Shown in pieces: positions 34,560-43,628 of a stretch of DNA of 54,010 bases (positions within the stretch are counted from its first letter, which is position 1; each line of letters starts with the position of its first letter). The notes below the pieces were generated by a model. That model saw nothing but the letters and a program-made list of their open reading frames with translations. It did no database searches and was not told the origin of the DNA. Both the position numbers and the translations under genes were made by a program. The stretch comes from DAOMNN01 sp964404505 (GTDB taxonomy: Bacteria; Pseudomonadota; Gammaproteobacteria; Burkholderiales; Rhodocyclaceae): positions 1 to 54,010 of the forward strand of contig CAYOKH010000005.1 of NCBI GenBank assembly GCA_964404505.1. Reading direction: 5' to 3'.

Positions 34560-34943
34560 TCAATGCAATGCCTGTGGCATCGCAAGCGTAAACGGCGGGA
34601 TGGCTGCGTCGAAACGGTGTCCGTCCTCGGCTACCATCTGGTAGCTGCCGTGCATCGTGCCGACCGGGGTTTCGAGTACCGAGCCGCTGCTGTAGCGATA
34701 CTGCTCCCCAGGTGCGAGGCGCGGTTTCTCACCGACCACCCCCTCGCCGCGGACCTCCTGCTTCCTGCCGCTTCCGTCTGTGATGATCCAGTGGCGACTC
34801 AGTAGTTGCGCCGCATGCGAACCGATGTTCGTGAGCGTGATGTGATAGGCGAAGACGTAGCGTTCGTCCTCGGGGCTGGACTGTCCAGGAAGGAACTCTG
34901 CTATGGCTTCGACCTGGATGCAGTATTCGTCCGAATTGCTCAT
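34560..34943 (-). CDS. apaG: ApaG protein (Co2+/Mg2+ efflux protein family)
   Basis: A 127-aa single-domain protein (E. coli ApaG 125 aa) with the ApaG/DUF525 fibronectin-III-like fold. Conserved pieces are QSSPEDERYVFAYHITLTN, LLSRHWIITDGSGRKQEVRG, GEGVVGEKPRLAPGEQYRYS and ETPVGTMHGSYQM. The role is poorly defined; it has been linked to divalent cation efflux phenotypes. The start MSNSDEYCIQVEAIA (34943) fits homologues; an ATG five codons upstream (34958) is possible. It is convergent with argJ and divergent from purB. Confidence 0.94.
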   Translation of the reverse strand: MSNSDEYCIQVEAIAEFLPGQSSPEDERYVFAYHITLTNIGSHAAQLLSRHWIITDGSGRKQEVRGEGVVGEKPRLAPGEQYRYSSGSVLETPVGTMHGSYQMVAEDGHRFDAAIPPFTLAMPQALH

Positions 34944-35020
34944 GGGGCTCTCTGTCATGCGATTTTGTGGATCAGCCGGGCGACCGTTGCACGATCGAGC
35001 GGCGGAACCTGTTCAGAAGG

Positions 35021-35026
35021 TAAAAT
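35021..35026 (+). promoter_or_regulatory. Probable -10 box of purB
   Basis: TAAAAT in ggtaaaataaca, 25 bp before the purB ATG, in the 108-bp gap to apaG. It is the same -10 type as before lpxC and secA. Confidence 0.45.
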
Positions 35027-35051
35027 AACATTTTTGCCCGGAATTATTCTC

Positions 35052-36419
35052 ATGTCGGTCTCATCCCTTACCGCGTTGTCCCCGCTCGACGGCCGCTACG
35101 AAGGCAAGGTCGTCGGGCTGCGCGAGCACTTTTCGGAACACGGCCTGATCCGCAACCGGGTGCGCGTCGAAGTGGCCTGGCTCAAGGCCCTCGCCGCCGA
35201 GCCGCAGCTCGTCGAGATCGCCCCGTTCTCCGCTGCCACCGTGGCCGAGCTCGATGCCCTGGTGAAACAGTTTTCGCCGGAGGACAGCGCGGCGGTGAAG
35301 GCCATCGAAGCGACCACGAATCACGATGTCAAGGCCATGGAGTACTGGCTGAAGGAGCGTCTCGCGCACAACACCGAGGTCACGAAGGTCTCGGAGTTCA
35401 TCCATTTCGGGTGCACCTCGGAGGATATCAACAACACTTCGCACGCGCTGATGCTGCGCGAAGGTCGCGACGGCGTGCTGTTGCCGGCACTGGATGCGGT
35501 CACCGCGCGCTTCCGGGCCCTGGCGCACCAGCATGCAGACCTGCCGATGCTTTCCAGAACGCACGGCCAGCCGGCGAGCCCGACTACCCTCGGCAAGGAG
35601 ATGGCGAACATTGCGGCACGTTTGTTGCGCACCCGTTCGGCGATTGCCGCGGTCGCCATGACTGCAAAGTTCAACGGTGCGGTCGGGAACTACAATGCGC
35701 ACCTGTCCGCGTGGCCCGACTTCGACTGGGAGGGTTTCAACCGCAGCTTCATAGAGTCGCTCGGCCTGGAGTTCAACGCATACACGATCCAGATCGAACC
35801 GCACGATGCGATGGCCGAGCTGTTCGATGCGATGGCGCGGAGCGGAACCATCCTCATCGACGCGTGCCGGGATATCTGGATGTATGTCGCGCTGGGCTAC
35901 TTCAGGCAGAAACTGAAGGAAGGCGAAGTGGGATCGTCCACGATGCCGCACAAGGTGAATCCGATCGATTTCGAGAATGCCGAAGGCAATCTGGGCGTCG
36001 CAAACGCGGTCCTTCGCCATTTTTCGGAGAAGCTTCCCGTCTCGAGAATGCAGCGCGATCTCACCGACTCGACGGTGTTGCGCAATATGGGCGTGGGCTT
36101 CGGCCACATGGTTCTTGCGCTCGATTCCTGCCTGCGCGGACTGAACAAGCTCGAAGCGGATCCGGTGCGGCTGGCGGGCGACCTCGACCCGGCGTGGGAG
36201 GTGCTCGCAGAGCCGGTGCAGACGGTGATGCGGCGTTTCGGCATCGAAAACCCGTACGAGCAGCTCAAGGCAATCACCCGTGGCAAGGGCATCACCCGCG
36301 AGGCCCTGCACGAGTTCGTGCGGACGCTGAAGATTCCCGGGACCGAGCGCGAGCGTCTCCTTGCGATGACGCCGGCGGACTACGTCGGCAAGGCCGCAGA
36401 ACTTGCCCGCAGGATCTGA
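35052..36419 (+). CDS. purB: Adenylosuccinate lyase PurB
   Basis: A 455-aa lyase (E. coli 456 aa) acting twice in purine synthesis: on SAICAR and on adenylosuccinate. The start MSVSSLTALSPLDGRYEGKV is canonical. Family marks are TNHDVKAMEYWLKE, FGCTSEDINNTSHALML, SRTHGQPASPTTLGKEM with the catalytic His, and the superfamily signature GSSTMPHKVNPIDFENAEG with the catalytic Ser loop. It is transcribed alone; the downstream 105 bp to the convergent secF hold nothing clear. Confidence 0.97.
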   Translation: MSVSSLTALSPLDGRYEGKVVGLREHFSEHGLIRNRVRVEVAWLKALAAEPQLVEIAPFSAATVAELDALVKQFSPEDSAAVKAIEATTNHDVKAMEYWLKERLAHNTEVTKVSEFIHFGCTSEDINNTSHALMLREGRDGVLLPALDAVTARFRALAHQHADLPMLSRTHGQPASPTTLGKEMANIAARLLRTRSAIAAVAMTAKFNGAVGNYNAHLSAWPDFDWEGFNRSFIESLGLEFNAYTIQIEPHDAMAELFDAMARSGTILIDACRDIWMYVALGYFRQKLKEGEVGSSTMPHKVNPIDFENAEGNLGVANAVLRHFSEKLPVSRMQRDLTDSTVLRNMGVGFGHMVLALDSCLRGLNKLEADPVRLAGDLDPAWEVLAEPVQTVMRRFGIENPYEQLKAITRGKGITREALHEFVRTLKIPGTERERLLAMTPADYVGKAAELARRI

Positions 36420-36524
36420 ACCGTCGGCAGGCGCACCACCCACAAAAGCAGGTATGGCGTTTGCGGACAATCTCGAGCAGCTTCCCGGGGTCTCCCATCT
36501 CGCAGCGCCGAGGCTCTGCCCGGC

Positions 36525-37457
36525 TCAGACGACGGCTTCTTCCTTGTCCTTCTTCGGCTTGATGAACTGCTCGCGCGAGACCCCGAACCACATGACCAGG
36601 GGGCTCGAAACCAGCACCGAAGAGTAAATGCCAAAGGTGATGCCGATCGCAAGCGCGAGAGCGAAGTAGTGGAGCGTCTCTCCTCCGAAGATCAGCATCG
36701 ACAGCACCACCATCAGGGTGCTGCCGTGAGTGATCACGGTGCGCGAGATCGTACGCGTGATCGCGTGGTTGAGCACGTCAGGCGTGGTCATGCCGCGCCT
36801 CTTCCTGAACGTTTCGCGCACCCGGTCGAAGATCACCACTGTTTCATTGACCGAGTAGCCCAGCACGGCCAGAACCGCGGCAAGCACGGCAAGCGAGAAT
36901 TCCCACTGGAAGAATGCGAAGAAGCCGACGATGATGATCACGTCGTGCATGTTGGCGACGATCGCCGAGATGGAAAAACGCCATTCGAAGCGCATCGCCA
37001 GGTAGATCATGATTCCGATCAGGACGAACAACAGCGCCATCGCCCCGTCGGCGGCAAGCTCCTTTCCGACCTGCGGTCCGACGAATTCGACACGCCGAAG
37101 GTCAGGCGCCGGTCCGCCGATGGCCTCGAGCGTGGCCATTACCCGTTCGGAGATACGCGAGGTGTCCAGCCCCTCGCGACTCTGAAGGCGAACGAGGATG
37201 TCACGCGCGCTGCCGAAATTCTGGACCTGGGCGTCCGGGTACCCGTCGCGCGCGAGGGCCTGCCGGATCTGCTCTACCTGCACCACTTCGGGGTAACTCA
37301 CCTCGAGGAGGGTGCCGCCGGTGAACTCGACGGACAGGTTCAGCCCGCGCATGGCGATGAAAAACACCGCGAGCATGAAGGTGATGAGCGAGATGATGTT
37401 GAACTTCAGCGCGTGGCGCATGAAGGGGATGTCGTTCTTGATGCGGAAGAATTCCAT
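36525..37457 (-). CDS. secF: Protein translocase subunit SecF
   Basis: A 310-aa membrane protein with six predicted helices and one large periplasmic loop. With SecD it uses the proton gradient to pull preproteins across the membrane. The N-terminus MEFFRIKNDIPFMRHAL, the start of the loop LSVEFTGGTLLEV, and the conserved SVNETVVIFDRVRETFRKRRG near helix 4-5 are diagnostic. The start at 37457 is preferred over a weaker upstream one. It is last in the queA-tgt-yajC-secD-secF block, 82 bp after secD. Confidence 0.97.
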   Translation of the reverse strand: MEFFRIKNDIPFMRHALKFNIISLITFMLAVFFIAMRGLNLSVEFTGGTLLEVSYPEVVQVEQIRQALARDGYPDAQVQNFGSARDILVRLQSREGLDTSRISERVMATLEAIGGPAPDLRRVEFVGPQVGKELAADGAMALLFVLIGIMIYLAMRFEWRFSISAIVANMHDVIIIVGFFAFFQWEFSLAVLAAVLAVLGYSVNETVVIFDRVRETFRKRRGMTTPDVLNHAITRTISRTVITHGSTLMVVLSMLIFGGETLHYFALALAIGITFGIYSSVLVSSPLVMWFGVSREQFIKPKKDKEEAVV

Positions 37458-37539
37458 CTGAACTCCTGAGTGAAGGAGAGGCTGCGGCCGGGGCGTCACG
37501 CGCGTGGCTGGCGCTCCGGCCGGCTGCCAATAGGTATTT

Positions 37540-39378
37540 TTAGCCGATTGACACCGCGGCGAGCTTGCGCCTGCTTCCGTAGATCAGGTTGACCAGCATC
37601 CGCGAAACCAGGATCGCGCTGAACATCGACGTCAGGATACCGAGACAGTGCACCACGGCGAACCCGCGCACGGGTCCGGAACCGAACACCAGCAGCGCGA
37701 TGCCGGCGATCAGGGTCGTGACGTTAGCGTCGAGAATGGTGTCGAATGCGCGTTCGTAGCCGGCGGTGATCGCCGCCTGGGGTGACACGCCGTTGCGCAG
37801 TTCCTCGCGTATCCGCTCGTTGATGAGCACGTTCGCGTCGATCGCCATGCCCAGGGTCAGCGCCATCGCTGCGATGCCCGGCAGTGTCAGCGTCGCCTGC
37901 AACAGGGACAGCAACGCGACGAGCAGCATGAGGTTCGCGGTCAGGGCGATCACCGAGACCAGACCGAACAGCGAATAGTAGATGATCATGAATACCGCGA
38001 TCGCGATGAAGCCCCACATCGTCGAGTTGAAACCCTTGGCGATGTTCTCGGCACCGAGGCTCGGACCGACGGTGCGCTCCTCGATGATCTCCATCGGTGC
38101 GGCCAGGCTGCCTGCGCGCAACAGCAGGGCAACGTCGTTGGCCTCGGTGGTGGTCATGCGCCCCGAGATCTGGACCCTCCCGCCGCCGATTTCGGTACGG
38201 ATGACGGGGGCCGTGATGACTTCTCCGCGTCCTCTCTCGATCAGCAGAATGGCCATGCGCTTGCCGACGTTGTCGCGCGTGACGTCACGGAAGATGCGCG
38301 CACCCGCCGAGTCCAGCGTGAGGTGCACGGCAGGCTCGTTCGTTTGCCCGTCGAAGCCGGGCTGGGCGTCGGTAAGGCGGTCGCCGGTCAGCATGACTTC
38401 ATTGCGCACCAGCAGTGGCGAACCACCGCGCTCGGTATAGAGCTCGGTACCGAACGGGACCTGGCCTGCAAGTGCGGCTTCGAGCGCACCGGGGCTATCG
38501 TCGACCATGCGCACTTCCAGGGTCGCGGTGCGACCCAGGATGTCCTTGGCCTGGGCGACGTCCTGCACGCCCGGCAGTTGAACGACGATACGGTCTGCCC
38601 CTTGTTGCTGGATCACCGGTTCGGCTACCCCGAGTTCATTGATGCGGTTGTGCAGCGTGGTGATGTTCTGGCGAATCGCGAAGTCGCGTATCGTCTGCTG
38701 CGCGGCCGGGTCGAGGGTCGCGATCAGTTTGAAGTCCTCGGGACCGTCGTCTCGATCGGCAAGCTGCAGATCCGCGGTGCTGTTGACGATTGCGGTGCGT
38801 GCCGCGTCGCGCTGCTCGATGTCGCGGAAGCGAAGGTGGATCGCGTTGCCCTCGCGTGTGATTCCCGCATGGCGCACGCGCCGATCGCGCATCAGCGTGC
38901 GCAGATCCCCCGACGTGGCATCGAGGCGGTTGGTTATTGCACCGGGCATATCGACTTCCAGGAGGAAATGCACGCCTCCGCGCAGGTCGAGGCCGAGATA
39001 CATCGGCAGGGCACCGATGCGGGTCAGCCAGTTCGGCGAGGCGGGCAGAAGATTCAATGCGACGACGTACGACGGGTCGGTCGGATCGGGGTTGAGGTGC
39101 CTCTCGATCAGATCGCGGGCAAGCAACTGCTCGTCCGGTCCCACGAAGCGGAAGCGGATGCTGTTCTCGTCGGCAACGAGTCCCGTATGCTGCAGACCAC
39201 CTTCCCTGAGGGCCTGCTCGACAGGTCCGATCACGCCATGGTCGAGTCGGAGGGTCGCCTTGCCGCTCGAGATCTGAACCGCAGGGACCTCGCCGTAGAA
39301 GTTCGGGATGGTGTAGATCAGTCCGAAGAGCAGGATCAGACCGATGAGAATGTTCTTCCAGAGCGGATAGCGATTCAT
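37540..39378 (-). CDS. secD: Protein translocase subunit SecD
   Basis: A 612-aa membrane protein (E. coli 615 aa). It starts MNRYPLWKNILIGLILLFGL with helix 1, has a long periplasmic P1 domain (with LGLDLRGGVHFLLEVD) and five more C-terminal helices. The RND-type signature MALTLGMAIDANVLINERIREE holds the proton-relay region. It pairs with SecF; yajC is just upstream. A longer in-frame start before 39378 lacks conserved sequence. Confidence 0.97.
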   Translation of the reverse strand: MNRYPLWKNILIGLILLFGLIYTIPNFYGEVPAVQISSGKATLRLDHGVIGPVEQALREGGLQHTGLVADENSIRFRFVGPDEQLLARDLIERHLNPDPTDPSYVVALNLLPASPNWLTRIGALPMYLGLDLRGGVHFLLEVDMPGAITNRLDATSGDLRTLMRDRRVRHAGITREGNAIHLRFRDIEQRDAARTAIVNSTADLQLADRDDGPEDFKLIATLDPAAQQTIRDFAIRQNITTLHNRINELGVAEPVIQQQGADRIVVQLPGVQDVAQAKDILGRTATLEVRMVDDSPGALEAALAGQVPFGTELYTERGGSPLLVRNEVMLTGDRLTDAQPGFDGQTNEPAVHLTLDSAGARIFRDVTRDNVGKRMAILLIERGRGEVITAPVIRTEIGGGRVQISGRMTTTEANDVALLLRAGSLAAPMEIIEERTVGPSLGAENIAKGFNSTMWGFIAIAVFMIIYYSLFGLVSVIALTANLMLLVALLSLLQATLTLPGIAAMALTLGMAIDANVLINERIREELRNGVSPQAAITAGYERAFDTILDANVTTLIAGIALLVFGSGPVRGFAVVHCLGILTSMFSAILVSRMLVNLIYGSRRKLAAVSIG

Positions 39379-39510
39379 GACGTCACTTGTGATTCGTGGG
39401 TGCGGCGGCGCCGTGGCCAGAAGGGGCCGTCGCGCAGGCTGCCTTGCGGCGTGCAAGGCAGGTGCATCTAGTGACGGATGTCCGCCTCATGCCGTGCCTT
39501 TGGTCAGGCT

Positions 39511-39831
39511 TCAAAGCGTCTTGAGGGTTCCCTTCGGCAGGACCGTCGCGACGGCCTGCCTCTGGACGACGACGTCGACCTTGTCGGCGATCTCGACATG
39601 GACGAAGTTCTCGCCCACTTCGGTGATCCGGCCGGCCACGCCGCCACCGGTGATGACCTCGTCGCCCTTGGCCAGCGCCGAGACCATGGCCTTGTGTTCC
39701 TTGGCGCGCTTCATCTGTGGACGAATCATCAGAAACCAAAGGACCACGAACATCAGAATCAGCGGAAGCAGCCCCATCAGGCTACCGGATGCATCGCCCG
39801 CGGCCTGGGCGTAAGCGTTGGAAATGAACAC
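39511..39831 (-). CDS. yajC: Sec translocon accessory subunit YajC
   Basis: A 106-aa protein with one N-terminal membrane helix (LMGLLPLILMFVVLWFLMIRP) followed by a small cytoplasmic domain with ALAKGDEVITGGGVAGRITEV, the family hallmark. YajC binds the SecDF complex; it is not essential in E. coli. It is followed by secD after 132 bp, which hold no other gene I can support. Confidence 0.96.
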   Translation of the reverse strand: MFISNAYAQAAGDASGSLMGLLPLILMFVVLWFLMIRPQMKRAKEHKAMVSALAKGDEVITGGGVAGRITEVGENFVHVEIADKVDVVVQRQAVATVLPKGTLKTL

Positions 39832-39863
39832 TCTGGACTCCGGTTGGTTTTGATAAACGGCCG

Positions 39864-39869
39864 ATTATA
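39864..39869 (-). promoter_or_regulatory. -10 box upstream of yajC
   Basis: A perfect TATAAT on the minus strand, 33 bp before the yajC ATG, in the gap after tgt. The -35 position (ctctgc) is poor. It could drive yajC-secD-secF apart from queA-tgt. Confidence 0.45.
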
Positions 39870-39916
39870 TCAGCACATGCACCGGTGCAGAGTCGGGTGA
39901 AACCGGATTGCCCCGA

Positions 39917-41029
39917 TCAGCCCGCGCCTCCCGCCCGATCGGCATGAAACCGCCCGACATGGGCGTCGAAGGTGCCGCTTGCGATCGCGTCGCGCAAGCC
40001 CGCCATGAGGATCTGGTAATAACGCAGATTGTGGATGGTGTTGAGCATGCTGCCGAGGATCTCGCGCGTGCGATGCAGGTGGTGGAGATAGGCGCGACTG
40101 AAATTGCGGCACGCATAGCAATCGCAGTCGGCATCGATCGGCCGGGTATCGTGGCGGTGGGTGGCGTTCTTGATCCTGATGTCGCCGTGTCGGGTAAACA
40201 GCCAGCCGTTGCGCGCGTTGCGGGTCGGCATGACACAGTCGAACATGTCGATGCCTGCCGCGACGGCGGCGACGATGTCCTCCGGTGTGCCCACGCCCAT
40301 CAGGTAGCGTGGCCTGTCGGAGGGCAATTGCGGTGCGGTATGGGCGATGATGCGTGCCATGTCCTCCTTGGGTTCGCCGACCGACAGCCCTCCGATCGCG
40401 TATCCCGAGAAACCGATACGCACCAGTCCGGCGAGCGATTCGTCGCGCAGATCCTCGAACATGCCCCCCTGGACGATGCCGAACAGCGCATTGCGATTGT
40501 CCAGCCGGTCGAACTCGTCGCGCGATCGTTGCGCCCAGCGCAGCGACAGGCGCATCGATTCGGCCGCCTCCGCGTGGGTTGCAGGGTGAGGGGTGCATTC
40601 GTCGAAGATCATCGCGATGTCGGAGTCGAGCACGGTCTGGATGCGCATCGATTCCTCCGGCGTCAGGAACAGGCGCGCGCCGTCGATGGGCGATGCGAAA
40701 CGCACCCCCTCCTCGCCGATCTTGCGCAGGGCGCCGAGGCTGAACACCTGGAAGCCGCCCGAGTCGGTCAGGATCGGCCCGTCCCAGCCCATGAAGCGAT
40801 GCAGGCCACCATGGGCGGCAATGACATCGAGCCCCGGTCGCAGCCACAAGTGAAAGGTATTGCCCAGGCAGATCTGCGCACCGGTCTCGGCGATCCCGGC
40901 GGGCGTCATGGCCTTGACCGTGCCGTAGGTGCCCACCGGCATGAACGCGGGCGTGTCCACTGCGCCGTGTGTGAGCGCGAGGCGTCCCCGGCGGGCGCTG
41001 CCATTCTTGGCGAGAAGTTCAAACTGCAT
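39917..41029 (-). CDS. tgt: tRNA-guanine transglycosylase Tgt
   Basis: A 370-aa enzyme that swaps guanine-34 for preQ1 in tRNAs with GUN anticodons, part of queuosine synthesis. The start MQFELLAKNGSARRGRL is canonical; an upstream in-frame extension falls in queA. The TIM-barrel signature LTDSGGFQVFSLGALRKI has the catalytic Asp, IMIFDEC-type DIAMIFDECTPHP follows, and the zinc site is CDCYACRNFSRAYLHHL (Cys, Cys, Cys and a later His). It overlaps queA by 11 bp, so the two queuosine genes are coupled. Confidence 0.97.
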   Translation of the reverse strand: MQFELLAKNGSARRGRLALTHGAVDTPAFMPVGTYGTVKAMTPAGIAETGAQICLGNTFHLWLRPGLDVIAAHGGLHRFMGWDGPILTDSGGFQVFSLGALRKIGEEGVRFASPIDGARLFLTPEESMRIQTVLDSDIAMIFDECTPHPATHAEAAESMRLSLRWAQRSRDEFDRLDNRNALFGIVQGGMFEDLRDESLAGLVRIGFSGYAIGGLSVGEPKEDMARIIAHTAPQLPSDRPRYLMGVGTPEDIVAAVAAGIDMFDCVMPTRNARNGWLFTRHGDIRIKNATHRHDTRPIDADCDCYACRNFSRAYLHHLHRTREILGSMLNTIHNLRYYQILMAGLRDAIASGTFDAHVGRFHADRAGGAG

Positions 41030-42056
41030 CGTTGCGGCGGGCGATGAACATGGCATCACCATAGCTGAAGAAGCGGTAGGACTTCGCGACCGCATGCGCG
41101 TATGCGCGGCGGATGGGCTGGATTCCGGCAAAGGCCGATACGAGCATGAGCAGGGTGGATCTGGGCAGATGAAAGTTCGTGATCAGCGCGTCGACCACCT
41201 GGAAGCGGAATCCGGGGAGAACGAACAGGTCCGTCTCGCCGGTTCCCGCCTCGAGGGTGCCATCCTGGACCGCGCCTTCGAGCGCGCGCAGGCTGGTGGT
41301 TCCGACCGCGATGATGCGGCCGCCAGCCGCGCGGCTCGCAGTGATGGCGGCCACGGTCTCGGCCGGCAGGACGTAGCGTTCGCGATGCATGCGGTGCGCG
41401 CCGAGGTCCTTCGTCCGTACGGGCTGGAAAGTGCCCGCCCCGACATGCAAGGTCAGCCAGGCAGCGTGAACGCCGCCGACCGCGAGTCGGTCGAGCATGG
41501 CCACGTCGAAGTGCAGGCCGGCCGTCGGGGCCGCGACCGAACCCGGCTCCCGGGCGTAAACGGTCTGGTAGCGTGATTCGTCGTCACCGTCGGCCGCCCG
41601 CCGGATATAGGGTGGCAGCGGGAGCTTGCCGTGCCGTTCCAGCAGATCAAGCAGGTTCTCTCCAACCGGAAAGCGCAGATGGAAGAACTCGCCGACGCGG
41701 CCCAGCACGACGACGTCGAACGCGTCTGCCAGCCGGATCCGGGTGCCGGTCGGAGGGGACTTGCTCGCGCGGATCTGGGCAAGGGCTTCATGGGGTCCTA
41801 CCGGTCGCTCCACCATCACTTCGACCTGGCCTCCGGTGGCCTTGACACCCTGCAGCCGCGCGTGGATCACGCGCGTGTCATTGAACACCAGCAAATCCCC
41901 CGCTTTCAGGAGTCCGGGCAGGTCCGAGAAGTTGCAGTCCGCTAGATCGTCGCCGTCGAGCACCAGCAGGCGGCTGTCGGAGCGTTTCGGCAGGGGCGCC
42001 TGGGCGATCAACTCGCGCGGGAGCGGGTAATCGAAATCGTCAAGTGTGAGGGGCAT
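41019..42056 (-). CDS. queA: tRNA preQ1(34) S-adenosylmethionine ribosyltransferase-isomerase QueA
   Basis: A 345-aa enzyme that turns preQ1-tRNA into epoxyqueuosine-tRNA using the ribosyl part of SAM. It starts MPLTLDDFDYPLPRELIAQ; conserved pieces are LLVFNDTRVIHARLQG, PPYIRRAADGDDESRYQTVY, GSVAAPTAGLHFD and HRERYVLPAETVA. It is the first gene of the tgt operon, divergent from the tRNA-Leu gene. A longer in-frame start would run into the tRNA and was rejected. Confidence 0.97.
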   Translation of the reverse strand: MPLTLDDFDYPLPRELIAQAPLPKRSDSRLLVLDGDDLADCNFSDLPGLLKAGDLLVFNDTRVIHARLQGVKATGGQVEVMVERPVGPHEALAQIRASKSPPTGTRIRLADAFDVVVLGRVGEFFHLRFPVGENLLDLLERHGKLPLPPYIRRAADGDDESRYQTVYAREPGSVAAPTAGLHFDVAMLDRLAVGGVHAAWLTLHVGAGTFQPVRTKDLGAHRMHRERYVLPAETVAAITASRAAGGRIIAVGTTSLRALEGAVQDGTLEAGTGETDLFVLPGFRFQVVDALITNFHLPRSTLLMLVSAFAGIQPIRRAYAHAVAKSYRFFSYGDAMFIARRNDAV

Positions 42057-42060
42057 GCGC

Positions 42061-42090
42061 TTGCTGCTCGCCGGAGTCTTCGTGGATAAT
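42061..42090 (+). promoter_or_regulatory. Probable promoter of tRNA-Leu
   Basis: TTGCTG (42061) and GATAAT (42085-42090) are 18 bp apart, and the -10 ends 13 bp before the tRNA 5' end. The -35 is a partial match only. Confidence 0.45.
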
Positions 42091-42103
42091 ACGGCCCTTC
42101 CCG

Positions 42104-42190
42104 GCCGGGATGGCGGAATCGGTAGACGCAGCGGACTCAAAATCCGCCGCTCGTGAGAGTGTGGGGGTTCGAGTCCCCCTCCCGGCACCA
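42104..42190 (+). tRNA. tRNA-Leu, anticodon CAA
   Basis: An 87-nt class II tRNA with CCA encoded. The acceptor stem GCCGGGA pairs with TCCCGGC, the anticodon arm is gcgga-ctcaaaa-tccgc with anticodon CAA (reads UUG), there is a variable arm near 42151-42162, and the T arm is gggggttcgagtcccccc-like with the TTCGAGT loop. A tyrosine recombinase starts 146 bp downstream, so the 3' end is a likely attachment site. Confidence 0.97.
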
Positions 42191-42289
42191 ACATTACCTA
42201 CAGTATAGCCCCTCTTGACCCACAATGTCCCATAAAATAAGGATTTAGCGGTTCGCCTTTCCCTCTTTCCACACACTATGGCACACTAC

Positions 42290-42332
42290 GGTACACATCG
42301 AATTGTACCAATTCGGTACCAACTTCTGTACC
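42290..42332 (+). promoter_or_regulatory. GGTACA/TGTACC hexamer cluster upstream of the integrase
   Basis: Hexamers GGTACA (42290), TGTACC (42304), GGTACC (42315) and TGTACC (42327) sit 11-14 bp apart immediately before the integrase start, forming inverted pairs. This spacing is near one helical turn. They could be an operator or recombinase arm sites; this is inference from pattern only. Confidence 0.4.
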
Positions 42333-42335
42333 ACG

Positions 42336-43286
42336 ATGGCGGCATTTCAGAAACGAGGCGGCAAATGGCGCGCGATCGTCCGCATCCGGGGGCGCTACGC
42401 GTCGGACACGTTCCGCACCAAGGGCGAGGCGCAGAGCTGGGCGCACGAGAAGGAACTCGAGTTCGCGGCCGAGCGGCGCGGGGAGATTCCGAACAAGACC
42501 GTCGCGGATCTGATCGACCGGTTCATCGAAGACCGCGACCCGGATAAGCCCGCCCGGTTGCGGCTGCGGCGCGTGCAGCAGATGGATATCGGGAAGGTGT
42601 CGCTCGCGGAGTTCGCAGCACCGCACGTCGCGCAGTGGCGGGACGATCGGATGAAGGATGTCAGTGCCGGGTCGGTGCTGCGGGAGTGGAACACCCTGTC
42701 CAGCCTGTGCACGACCGCAGTGAAGGAGTGGCACTGGCTGCGCCACAACCCGTTCCGGGACGTGCAGCGCCCGGACAAGCCCGCGCCGCGCAAGCGCCGC
42801 CCTGCGGGGGACGAGCTGGAGCGGATCCTGTTCTGCCTGGGGTATGACCGCGACCGGCCCTGCGTGACCAAGGCGAGCCGCGTGGGGGCCGCAGCGCTCT
42901 TCGCGATCGAGACCGGGATGCGCGAGGGGGAGATCTGCAGCCTGCGCCCGGAGAACCTGCACCCCCGGGTCGCGCACCTCACCAAGACGAAGAACGGCGA
43001 CGAGCGCGATGTGCCGCTGTCGCGCGAGGCGCTGCGGATTCTGAAGCAGTTGCCGGGCGGGCACTTCGAGCTGGATTCGGCCACGCTCGAGACGCTGTGG
43101 CGCCGGGGCCGGGAGAAGGCCGCGGTCGAAGGGCTGCGGTTCCATGACCTGCGCCGCGAGGCCTTGACCCGGTTGTCGAAGAAGGTGGATGTGCTGACCC
43201 TGGCCAAGATCTCGGGGCACCGCGACCTGAAGATTCTCCTCGGCACCTACTACGCCCCGGACATGAGCCAGGTCGATCTGGACTAG
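42336..43286 (+). CDS. Tyrosine recombinase (phage/island integrase)
   Basis: A 316-aa site-specific recombinase. The N-terminus MAAFQKRGGKWRAIVRIRG resembles an arm-binding domain, followed by a SAM-like core-binding part (about 52-145) and the catalytic domain with Arg196 (TGMREGEI), Lys in LTKTKNGDERDVPLS, His270-x-x-Arg273 (FHDLRREALT), His295 (ISGHRDLKI) and Tyr305/306 (GTYYAP). All key residues are present, so the enzyme may be active. Its position directly after a tRNA-Leu gene indicates that it integrated the genetic island to its right. The next 342 bp (43287-43628) show no gene. Confidence 0.93.
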   Translation: MAAFQKRGGKWRAIVRIRGRYASDTFRTKGEAQSWAHEKELEFAAERRGEIPNKTVADLIDRFIEDRDPDKPARLRLRRVQQMDIGKVSLAEFAAPHVAQWRDDRMKDVSAGSVLREWNTLSSLCTTAVKEWHWLRHNPFRDVQRPDKPAPRKRRPAGDELERILFCLGYDRDRPCVTKASRVGAAALFAIETGMREGEICSLRPENLHPRVAHLTKTKNGDERDVPLSREALRILKQLPGGHFELDSATLETLWRRGREKAAVEGLRFHDLRREALTRLSKKVDVLTLAKISGHRDLKILLGTYYAPDMSQVDLD

Positions 43287-43628
43287 TGTCGGGGCGGATT
43301 CTTGCGAATTTCGTGCGGCACTTTGCGCGTTGATGGAACTAAAAGGAAGCCGCCTGCTCCCCATCTCTTCCGAGACCGCCTTTCTCTGCCATCCGCGCGG
43401 CCTCACCTCAGATCATTGTCCCGGTCGGTGAAGCCAGCGGTGCATGGTGTGTGCGGAGCCGCACGGACTCCGCCCCCCGTCTCGCGCAGTCTGTACCCAG
43501 CGGCCGAACGAGCAATCAAAGCTTGATTGGTCGGCGATGGAGGGCGTTTCCTCGTGCTCACAACAAGCGCTGCTCACGGCAACGCTGCTCCGTACCGCGA
43601 TATTTCCATCCTTTCCAGGAGAAGCCAA

